Notes under the pieces: generated by a model
Told to the model about the DNA's origin: nothing
Database searches by the model: none
The model's input: the letters and a program-made list of their open reading frames with translations, nothing else
Translations under genes and position numbers: made by a program
Assembly (NCBI GenBank): GCA_022316685.1
Contig: JAKJHU010000184.1
Location: 186,001-250,000 of the forward strand
Origin: Progne subis subis
Lineage: Eukaryota; Chordata; Aves; Passeriformes; Hirundinidae
Direction: 5' to 3'
DNA length: 64,000 bases
Part shown: positions 49,461 through 60,100 of the stretch, piece after piece
Layout of the letters: every line of letters begins with the position of its first letter
Numbering within the stretch: the first letter of the stretch is position 1

Positions 49461-52070
49461 TGAAATCGGCCCTTCAGGCCCTGAGGCAGACTGTTCAAGG
49501 CATGCCTTTTTATTTCCTCTAGATCATGGAACTTCTCTGACACAGAATTGTTATTGTGGAACATAATTATGATTGGATGTCTTCATCGTATAATTGCATG
49601 ATATATAACGAGCAGCAAAAGCTTATTTCCTCTGCTCTTTGAATACTGAACTTCTGAGATTAATTAAGCTGATACTGAAAATGCTTTTAATTATATATGC
49701 TGCATAAACAGCACTATTAAGATCAGATGAGAATATTATTGCCTGAACAGTTTCAAATTTTTTTCTAATACCCACTGTGTGTTTTATATTACTGTTTAAA
49801 GAAATGTGGGGAATTTTGAGGGGATAAAAACGTCCCCAGACAGTGGATGGGATACTAAAGGAACACCTGAATATTTGCTGAAGCAAATCAGCTACTTTGC
49901 TCTAATTGAAGTGTATAAAAGCAAGAGACTGCAAAATTAAGAGTATTTTGTTTAAGTAAATAAATACTTCCACATGTCTAATCCCCAATCTTTGTAGGTA
50001 GGAAATTCATAAAGGGTGTTTCGATCCTTCCTTCTAAAGCTACAGAGACCCCAAATCAGAGTGATAGTGAGGCCGCTGCCTGAGGCATAGGAATGGATGT
50101 GCTTTATCCAGTATCAGGTGTGTGCTATACGCCTGCTAACCTGCTGGAAACCCTGTGTGAACAAAATTAGAACTGGGGTTTGGTGACTGAGTTTGGGAGA
50201 GAAATTTCAGTACACTGACAAAGACAGACATCTCTCTGAAATCATTCAGGTGAAAGAAGGAATCTGAATTTCATAACCCCAAATTAAGGGATGTACTACC
50301 AAAATGGAACAGAGATTGTGCCATGTTTGACTTTCAAGATATATGTTGTTAGCATTTTTTAAGACTATTCAATATGCAGCAGTAATGTAATGGAGTCAAA
50401 AAACATAGATTTGTGTATTCCACACATTACTTGGTGCTCATGGACTAAGCACTGCACACCCCCAGCTGGGATTGCCACCTGTTTAACCATGGGGCCACTC
50501 ACTGTGAGAATCAGTGCACCCTTACTTCTGCACTTCCGTGGAAGTGTGCAAAGTCTTCTGGGAGGCAACTGACATGGGAAGCAATGTGTGAAGTGAGTAT
50601 CTTTCTCTAAGGAGTTTCTTCTGAGTGCTAGCACCTGGGAGGGAGTTCCATGTTGCATCTGACCTCTGACAGGCGCCGGTGCCTGGGGCTTTTGGGCTGT
50701 CCTGGAGCCAGTTGCAGCCCTGGCCTGGCCGGCTGCCCTGTGACAGGGTGTGTTTGTGAAGGGAGGCAGCTGGGAGGGCCCTGGGCACCACAGCAGGTGG
50801 CTCAGTCTGCGATGGCAGCACCGGGCTTATGAGGCACCTCTGAACTCGCTCTTGACCTCCAAAAGCAGGAGTAGCAAAGGCCAGGAGCAGCTTCCCCTTG
50901 TCAGCCCTTGGAGGTAGATGCAGACCTCTGTGCTTGGTGGAACCATATGGGGGGCATCTGCCTCTCTTCAGGAGGAAGCTGAAACTGAAGTGAGTGGAAT
51001 TTATTCTTGAGCTCCTTGCTACGCCTTGATTTATTGGCCTTTTGTATCTTCTGACTGATAGAAGAGGAATCCTATCAGCTGGGATTGGTCTCAGCAGCAA
51101 TCTGTTCTCCACTGACTGTCACTTTTTAAGTATCTGTCTAGTTACATCTCTGATGCCCTTTGCAGTGAGTATTTTTAGCATGCCAGCAGAACATGGGCAG
51201 AATAAACTTGGACTTTTTGGAATACCATTTGTTCTCTTGTGTTTCAGAAGACTTAAAAGGTTGACTAAGAATTACAGTTCTGTAGACTATGCTGCTTTGT
51301 GCTGCTGTCTTTATCCATCTGTAGAGCTCCCCATCTCTTCCACAATGGGCATTTTGGTGTCTGTCAAGTGCTCAGGAAAATGGACTCATTTATGTTTTCC
51401 TGTCCCTCTCACTAGTCATTTGCAACCGTTTGAAATGGATGTGTATTTGCAGCAAAGAAAACTCAAATTCTCTAATTGATGCACAAATATACTCATTTAC
51501 ATGCAATTTGTTTTTGGTTTTTTTTTTTAAGAAATGCATCTATTTGCATAAATAAAACCTCTTTCCCAAATATTAGTGTGAACAAAAGCGGTTTTCATGG
51601 ATGCCAAAAAATGGCTGAATAGAAAAGCCAATTCAGAATTTGCATAATAGTTACTAATTGTTTTCCTTGCAATTAGCCTGTCTCTGCTTAATAGGCAATA
51701 TTGGCTTCTGTTTCCTTTCCGGGTGCAGTTTGGTACAAGAATATTGAGCTGCTGTAGAAGATCTTAATAGTTTAACTTACCTAGTGTGCAGTTCCAGGTC
51801 CAGGTTCCAGCCAGGGGCAGAGCAGTGGCACTGGCAGGGGCCAGCGTGTGGCCCCTCACTAGAATGTATTTCCCTCTGTGGGGGAGAACTAGAAGGTCAT
51901 TTATTCTCACAAAACATTATGAAGTTTGGAGAAAACCTTCATATTTCTTTGGGGGAAGGAAGATGTGTCTTGGTTGCAGTCAACATCTTTGGTTGAATGT
52001 TTTGTTTTTTTCCAAATAGTATTGCTAATGCCAAGAGAGAGATCAGGGGAAACACAGTTTAAATTGGCCG

Positions 52071-52087
52071 TAAATAAATAAATAAAT
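52071..52087. repeat. (AAAT)4 microsatellite
   Basis: TAAATAAATAAATAAAT, a short tetranucleotide run. Confidence 0.85.
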
Positions 52088-53891
52088 CTCTGCTTTGCTC
52101 GAGTATATTTTACCAATTTCCTTCCCTTAGAGATACAGAGAAAGATCTTAGCTGTTTTTACTGTGCTTGGTATTTATTGCAGCATTCCTGTGTTAAAATG
52201 TAGAAGTCAATATGGCTCAAGACCATTAAGTCAGACTGAGCTATCAACCATCTGCAGGAAACACAATCTGGTTTGCTGGGCAGGGATTTATTCAATAGAG
52301 AACTATTGATTCTTCTTATAAAGAAAGTGAAGAAAAGTAAACCAGATATGTTTTATGCTAGAGCAGAAAGGATGATTGCTTTATTTCACGGATGTTTTGT
52401 TGCACCTTAATAACTTCACTGTTGAAAACGAATTGCTTCATTTCAGTGGAGTTGAGGATCTCAATGTGCCTGCCTGGAGCAGCAGCAGGGAGCAGGGAAG
52501 GTGGAACAAGCTGGGCTTCACCTGCACCATGGCCCCATGGCAAAGGGACTGCCTGCACTGGGAAACACGTGGGATTGTTCAGAGCATGCACAGTGAAAGG
52601 ATTCAGAGAAGCTGTGCAGATGTAGGAGTTGGAGAAGTTTTGTAAAACACAGGAGAGAGGAAAATCAAATGGCCTGCTTGGAGGATTTATTGGGAAGTGT
52701 AACTGAGATCCCTTTTTAACTCAGATTTGTCTGTCAGCATGGGATACAGTCTGGTTTGTGCTACAGCAGTTATTAATAGAAAAATTGCATTTCCTTAGAG
52801 AAAGGAGAAAAAAGAGGGTAATTTTTGGCCAAGTTTGTCTTCCAAAGCCAATTGCAAAGATTTCCAATTAATCTTGAGAGGAATGCATTGGATTTTTATT
52901 TAAAAGACCAAATTATAGAGGAGATCTGCTAAGTTTGTATAATATTTATTCAAGTACATGTACAGAGAGGAGAAATCTGTATTTGCATCTGTATACACTC
53001 GTGTCACTTGATATTCTGAAATATTTAGGGATAAAACACCGTATTCAACAGACCCTCATCCTCTTAGGTCCGGTATAGCCTGGGAAAACTGCATTCCTTG
53101 TCACTAAGAGTTTATGTTTAGAGTGTCAGTTTGGGTTGCGGTGACCTGCCAGGAGTGTGCCTCAGTGAAGGTTTGTTCATGCCTGCTGCAGCCCAGCTTG
53201 GCTGGTGTGGGACGGGGCTGTGCCTGGGGCCGGGCACTGTGCCACCGCCGCTCCTCCTGCCACCCTGCAGCCAGGTGGAAAGCTGGCAGATGGCAGCAGC
53301 CACACTGCTGCCTCTTTGTATGATCTGGATAGAGAGATCCCACTAAGGAAACCTCCAGTCTCATCTCCAGCACCATTTGGCAATCCAAGCAATTTTGGGG
53401 GCGAGAAAGGTTTCTTCCCTTATTTGCAAATTTCTTTCCTTCTCTTGCCCATACTTCCTGCTTTTCACAGCAGTAGTAGAAGAATTTCAGGAAGTGAATC
53501 TATTATCAGTCTTTACAGATGTTTCTTCAACTTCTTGCCCCTTTCTGAAGCAAATCTGTTTCCTTTGAAGATGCAGTGCCCCTTTCCACGGCCCCAGTGG
53601 GAGTTCAGCATCCCCTGAGCAGGGCTGTGACCGGCCTCAGGAACACCCTGGTGAAGTTCTGGTTGGACATGTGCTGCTGTGTTCCTGTCTGCTCAGGAAA
53701 AGTGTGACACTGTGGTTTCCTTCGTAAGAAACATATCTCTGGTGAAAAGGAAACATATTTCCTTTTGAAAAACCATGTCATGAAGAAAACCAGAGGCCAT
53801 TCCAAGCGGTGAGGCTGGAAGTGCTGTGTGTGACAAGGTCTGTGCCCTGTCCCCCCGGGCATGGCTGTGCTGGCTCAGTGTGCCTTGAGAG

Positions 53892-55616
53892 CCATGTTAC
53901 CCGGCACACAGCTGACCATGTCACCCAGCACACAGGTGACTATGTCACCCAGCACACAGCTGACCATGTCACCCGGCACACAGCTGACCATGTCACCCGG
54001 CACACAGGTGACCATGTCACCCAGCACACAGGTGACCATGTCACTCAGCACAGAGGTGACCATGTCACCCAGCACACAGGTAACCATGTCACTCAGCACA
54101 CAGGTGACCATGTCACTCAGCACACAGGTGACCATGTCACCCAGCACACAGGTAACCATGTCACTCAGCACAGAGGTGACCATGTCACCTGGCACACAGG
54201 TAACCATGTCACTCAGCACAGAGGTGACCATGTCACCCGGCACACAGGTAACCATGTCACCTGGCACACAGGTAACCATGTCACTCAGCACAGAGGTGAC
54301 CATGTCACCCGGCACACAGGTAACCATGTCACCTGGCACACAGGTAACCATGTCAGCACACAGGTGACCATGTCACCTGGCACACAGCTGACCATGTCAC
54401 TCAGCACAGAGGTGACCATGTCACCTGGCACACAGGTAACCATGTCACCTGGCACACAGGTGACCATGTCACCTGGCACACAGGTAACCATGTCACCCGG
54501 CACAGAGGTGACCATGTCACTCAGCACACAGGTAACCATGTCACCCGGCACACAGGTAACCATGTCACTCAGCACACAGGTAACCATGTCACCCGGCACA
54601 CAGGTGACCATGTCACCCGGCACACAGGTGACCATGTCACCCGGCACACAGGTGACCATGTCACTCAGCACACAGGTGACCATGTCACTCAGCACAGAGG
54701 TGACCATGTCACTCAGCACACAGGTAACCATGTCACCCGGCACACAGGTAACCATGTCACCTGGCACACAGGTGACCATGTCACCCGGCACACAGGTGAC
54801 CATGTCACCCGGCACACAGGTGACCATGTCACTCAGCACACAGGTAACCATGTCACTCAGCACACAGGTAACCATGTCACTCAGCACACAGGTGACCATG
54901 TCACTCAGCACACAGGTGACCATGTCACTCAGCACACAGGTGACCATGTCACTCAGCACAGAGGTGACCATGTCACTCAGCACACAGGTAACCATGTCAC
55001 CCGGCACACAGGTGACCATGTCACTCAGCACACAGGTGACCATGTCACCCGGCACACAGGTAACCATGTCACCCGGCACACAGGTGACCATGTCACTCAG
55101 CACACAGGTGACCATGTCACTCAGCACACAGGTGACCATGTCACCCGGCACACAGGTAACCATGTCACCCGGCACACAGGTGACCATGTCACTCAGCACA
55201 CAGGTGACCATGTCACCCAGCACACAGGTGACCATGTCACCCGGCACACAGGTGACCATGTCACTCAGCACACAGGTGACCATGTCACCCAGCACACAGG
55301 TGACCATGTCACTCAGCACACAGGTGACCATGTCACCTGGCACACAGGTGACCATGTCACCCGGCACACAGGTGACCATGTCACTCAGCACACAGGTGAC
55401 CATGTCACCTGGCACACAGGTGACCATGTCACCCAGTGCACAGGTGACCATGTCACTCAGCACACAGGTGACCATGTCACCCAGCACACAGGTAACCATG
55501 TCACCCGGCACACAGGTGACCATGTCACCTGGCACACAGGTGACCATGTCACTCAGCACACAGGTGACCATGTCACCTGGCACACAGGTGACCATGTCAC
55601 CCAGTGCACAGCTGAC
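53892..55616. repeat. 24-bp minisatellite, about 72 units
   Basis: The unit is 24 bp: CACACAGGTGACCATGTCAC plus a four-base variable end (CCGG, TCAG, CCAG or CTGG). Other variants are AGAGGTGACC, ACAGGTAACC and ACAGCTGACC. GGTGACCATGTCACC is a perfect inverted repeat with a 3-base loop in units followed by C. Nearly every unit has the GGTNACC (BstEII) site. Because 24 is divisible by three and the unit has no stop in the affected frames, long ORFs exist on both strands (620 codons plus, 456 and 158 minus) with 8-residue repeats such as TQVTMSLS. One short unit near 54,350 lacks four bases (CTCA) and shifts the frame without closing it. I regard this as non-coding satellite DNA lying within the inferred intron 3. 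Confidence 0.95.
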
Positions 55617-57027
55617 TGCACTGCCTTTCTCTGGGATGCTTTTCCCTCTCAGCAAATTTAAGGATGTTTGACAAAAGAAAAGGGATTAGTGCTATGATTT
55701 CTACTGTGTGGAGGAAGAAGTAAAGCAAGGAAGAGTTAAATTTGCAGGAAAGAAATGGCAGTGTGCAATGTAAGATTCAGGTCTCCTAAGACTGGTTTTC
55801 TGCTGCCCTGTTACGTCCTATTGCCATTGATGATGATCCTTTTTTAGAAATAGATGGTGAATTGGAGCAACAGAGATGAGGTTTAGTCTGTTTATTGGCT
55901 AGTGATGTTCATAGCTTTTTTGTTGGTTGCGTTGTCCAAGGTGCCAGAAATATTTTGTGTAATCTCCTTCTCCTAGAAGGTGTTTCTAAACTATTCATCA
56001 GTTTCAAAACATCAAAGATGAGCAAGTCAGTTGAGATATTTAGTTTTTGTGTAGTCATTCAGCAAAGATCAGTGTAAAGGCTTTATCCTCTGCAGTTTTT
56101 AATTTCATGTAGATAAGCAAAAGCTACATTAATCTTTTCCCATGTCATACTTAGCAGGGGTCCCCATCTCCATTACCCTTTTGATCCACGTGTATCTCAG
56201 CCTGGTTGGTTTGGGGGTGTGCAGTGAGGTGCCAGGGGAGGTATTGGAGCTATTGTTGCAAACACCTCATGGACCCAGGTTCTCTAGAGAGCAGAAGAAA
56301 CTGCTTTATTTTAATCTCCTCCTTCAGCATGAAAAAAAAAAATTATCATCTATAAATCAAAATTTACAAATACAGTCTGGGCAAATTGATCATCCTGTGT
56401 TTTAGTCACGGTGATTTCAATGATGAGGTTTGTTTATTATTATTGCTACAAGTATTGGGAAATTTTCTTCTGCAAAATGCATCTCTTAATCTAGCATTCA
56501 GCAATCACCAGTTCTCTCTAAATCTTTGGTATCTTGCCTACATTTTTAACCAATACAACATAAACCTGTGGCATAAAGAGGCAGGAATAACAGGATCAGT
56601 AAAAAACTAAATGCAGAGTAAAGTCTCTTGATACCTTTCGCTTTCATCTGTATGGCATTGGTATAAATTATCATTATCATAATGAAACAAAAAAGGCGCT
56701 GTGTGAATTTTGTGTTCCCTTGATGATGCCACAGAAAACAATATGCATGAAATAAAGGTGATAGTTGCTATAGAGTCAACTTCCACGGTAGCTTTTAAAG
56801 TTTGCTGTAAAAGTCTTTGGTGGTTGTGCTGTTTATAGTGAATTAATCTCTTGCTTTTTAGTTTATTTATATTTTTAAGCTATAAAATTAATATTTACAG
56901 CTATGTTATTGTATTGCTGTGTTACTCGTTACTGTATTGATGGACAGTTCATCATAAATAGAAATAACATTATATTCTCCTACAGCTTACTTAGTCAATG
57001 CTATTTATTTCTGTTATATTATTTCAG
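55617..57027. other. Inferred intron 3, right part
   Basis: AT-rich unique DNA between the minisatellite and candidate exon 4. An acceptor-like TCTCCTTCTCCTAG at about 55,975 has no suitable donor. No other feature seen. Confidence 0.4.
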
Positions 57028-57139
57028 AAATCCTCAACTGCACTTGGAAGTCTGTAAACATTCTGCTGCTTTTGGGCAGGAATTGAAATGCTCAGTAGCT
57101 TCAGAATTACAGACCAGTTTCCCTTTGCTGTTAGAATAT
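57028..57139 (+). CDS. Candidate coding exon 4 (112 bp), unknown protein
   Basis: The acceptor TTTCTGTTATATTATTTCAG ends at 57,027 and the donor TAT/GTGAGC follows 57,139. Only one of three frames is open. It enters in phase 2 and encodes NPQLHLEVCKHSAAFG, QELKCSVASELQTSF and PLLLEY, leaving in phase 0. The pattern of spaced hydrophobic residues suits an amphipathic helix, as in helical-repeat proteins, but that is only an impression. The exit phase of exon 3 (2) matches its entry phase. A weaker alternative donor (ATCG/GTATAC at 57,169) would extend it by 10 codons in the same frame. This is the most protein-like non-repetitive segment in the window. Family unknown. Confidence 0.5.
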
Positions 57140-60100
57140 GTGAGCTACATGCAATTTAAAATAAAATCGGTATACCAGGTGCCATGTGTAGAGCAGGGTG
57201 TATCTTAATACATTGTATGAAATGTGGCATTTCAGACAATATTTCACTCCAAGGAGATATTTCATTTAAACCCTTGATGATTTTGTATTTGCCTCTTATT
57301 TTCTTTCAAAAACTAGAAGCTTGTGTTGACAAGAATTTTACACAGAGAAACACTAATCACATGGTAATTCTGCTCAGAAGCTGACAGTGCACAAGTGGCA
57401 TTGGGATAACCCGGTTCCCCGGCTGGAATTACAATCAGCCTTCAAAGCTCACGCTGTTTAGGAGACGTTGGTAATCTGCCTTGTGCTTACTCACTTGAAC
57501 AATACGATCAGTTCAGGATTCCCTCAGGCAGAGTGTAATAATGATTTTTTGGGAAGGAATGTTTCCTTTTATTAATTTTCACTTTTTGATGAGGACTTGG
57601 GCTTCAGCAATTGTAGTTTTTGAACACACAGCGTTTTATCTGATTGAATTTTTCCCAATGCGCCTGTGTTCCACGAGTTTTGTGGCAGAATTGTCAAGAC
57701 TCTAGAGGTACATCAAAAATTCTGAGCATCAATTGGTCTTGATTCAATGGAAATATTTTTTCACAGCCGGTAATTCCAGAGCCGCTCGGTGTGGCTGTCC
57801 CGGAGCATGACGCTGGCTGTGAGGAATGGTTTTCCTCCCACAGGATGTCGGCTGTGCCCCGCGGCTGTGCCCGCGGTGAAATGTGCTCAGGAGACACCGG
57901 GGAGCTTTGCATGAGCCAGAGCTGGGGCAGGAAGCTGGGGCTGCTTGTGTGAAATCCCTGGAAAGAGAAGGGGACAAGGGGCCAACCCCATGGCTCCCCG
58001 CTCTGAGCACGGGGCCTGTGCCGTGCGCAGACAAAAGGAGACTGCTGCAGAGCGGATAACAGCACTTCACAGGAGTCCCTTCTGTGTGGCAAAAGAGAGA
58101 GTCTGTTATCCAAGGAGGGAAAGGGATGGGAAAGCATCGTAGCTTGGAGAAATTTTAAAAGGCTGTAGAGAAAACATGAGAGATCATGGTGTAGAACACC
58201 TCGTGCAGCATCTCGTGTGGCACAAGAGAAACAGGGACAAGCCTTTGGGAAACTCTCCTTAATCCTAGAAGTGAGGAAGTGGATCTGCACTTCTCCCTGA
58301 CAAGGGTCAGATCCCAAATTAGTCTTTGAGCCTTTGTACTTTCATACTTCTTTATGCTGTCTTGATGTCACCTGAGAAAACAGTCCAGACCGATAGCATG
58401 GCTTAGTTGGATGTTTGCATCTCATCTGCCCTTCCATCTGCTCATAGGTCACATGTATTTCTGATGTTACTTCAAAATTATAGCAATGGTTTCAGGGCCA
58501 TGTTAACTTCATTATTAGCAGTGTTGAGCAGAATATCAAAGCAAAATTGGAGGAAAAAGAATTTGAAGGCAGGGCCTGACTGTGTTATTTTTAGCACTTT
58601 TTGGAGTGACTGTTCTTAACTGCCAGAGCTGACAAGCAGGAGAAACACAGTGTGAATCAAGATGTTCGCTTGTCATCTGTTCACATGTTTAATTTGTGAA
58701 TTTGACATGCAAATGGTTCCTGTGCCACTGGTGTTGATGTGGCTGAGTGATGTACCAGCCGTGCTGGTGTCTCAGAGCAGCTCTCTGGGGTCTGGGGGAT
58801 TCTGGCCATGGCCTGGAGGCCCTGTGGGGCTGGGCATGAGGCATCCTCGTTGGGTTACCAAGGCAGGACATCCTAATGTGTTAGTTCTCTGTTGTGAGTG
58901 TGCTTGTTTATCATTTTTAAAATAAAAATAGAGAAAGGAATCCCAAGAGGAGTTTTCAAAAGCAGGCAGTTATTTTTATGCATGCTGAAAATGGGAAAAT
59001 AGTCAAAAACCTCCCAAAGAGAATGACTACTTCTCACTCTCTAGCAGGCTCCAAGATGTTCAGCAGAAGACAAAGCATTCACTTGAACGAGATCTTTGTT
59101 TTCAGGTTTCCCCCACAATGTGATGCCCACCTAGCTCAGGCATGGACATCTGAAGGCCTCCAGGCCCTGCTGGCCAGCGTTCATGTGCACATGGAGCCTG
59201 GCAGTGTGACTGCCACAGGAAGAGAGAGAAGACTTGTTACAGAGCACAGGGAGAGGCATTAAAAATCAGCAATTGTACCAGGAAAGGAAACTGAATCAAT
59301 TTGTCAAATAGTAGAGATATGGAAGGAGGAGGAGATTAATGGAGATGGATTATTGCAAGAGAGTGAGGGAAGCTACAAGTGAAAAGTGAGGTCAACTCAG
59401 AGATAAGTGGGGTGAATTTTTCAAGGAAAACAACCATACCTCACTGGGTCTGGAAATCAAAATGTCAAGACTGTTGTGTTAAGAGTTAATAGTTCTATGA
59501 TGTGCTTTGTGGCATTTACCAAGCTACAACAATTTCTAATAGTCAAAAAGATAATAGAAATGTTTCCACTTTCCCAGTTTTCCCAAGGCTTTTTGGTTTT
59601 TAACACCTTCTTGTCTGTGGTATTTTTCCACATGGTCAAAGATTTCCCAGTATAATGTGTGTGAGGGCTGAACAGTGGGTACAAGTGGGGTCTAACAAGG
59701 TCTGTGGAGGAATACTCAGCATCTGTTAACACTAAGGCTGACAGGATCCAGCAGCAGAGGCTGCAGAATGGCAGAAGGGCACAATACCCTTTATTCACGT
59801 CGCAGTGTCCCCTGTGGCTCCAGTGGATGGCAAGAAGGGGGCGAGATTCCTGAGCTGCAAAATGCTCAGGATGACTCACAGCAAGGATTTACTCTCCTAC
59901 CTACATACTCACTGCTCTTTGTGCAATTCTGTGTGATATTTTTGTTTGTTTCGGGCCCATTGCCTGGGTTTAGTGCATGGCTTGCACAGCAGCCCAGGAG
60001 GAGGGCCCAGCATGTGCCCCTGGGGCTCCTTCCCGGCTCTGCTGGCAACAGAAAGCACCACTGCCTGTGGCCTGACACTCGGCTGATTCTTTTGCTTGGT

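Larger units (their letters stand above)
48285..53891. other. Inferred intron 3, left part
   Basis: No further exon supported. The stretch contains a CpG-dense patch at 49,250-49,460 and an (AAAT)4 microsatellite at 52,071-52,087. The 196-codon minus-strand frame at 50,522-51,112 shows no family resemblance. Confidence 0.4.

Noticed and set aside
50522..51112. 196-codon minus-strand ORF
   Set aside because: No recognisable domain, start context or splice sites. Treated as chance.
53892..55616. CRISPR-like array
   Set aside because: The repeats are contiguous with no unique spacers, and the context is vertebrate.
53809..55671. 620-codon plus-strand ORF with 8-residue repeats (TQVTMSLS type)
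   Set aside because: The frame is open only because the 24-bp unit lacks stops. The minus strand is open too, and a 4-bp deletion switches the frame halfway without effect. There is no signal peptide or unique domain outside the array, so it is satellite DNA.
57317..57363. Possible fifth exon (47 bp) with phase-0 entry
   Set aside because: The frame KLVLTRILHRETLIT is open, but the acceptor has an A-run between the pyrimidine tract and AG, the donor (GTAATT) is weak, and the intron would be only about 177 bp beside introns of 7-16 kb.
58499..58580. Phase-0 open stretch GHVNFIISSVEQNIKAKLEE after a TTTCAG
   Set aside because: It reads like protein, but the polypyrimidine tract is poor and there is no acceptable donor before the TGA.
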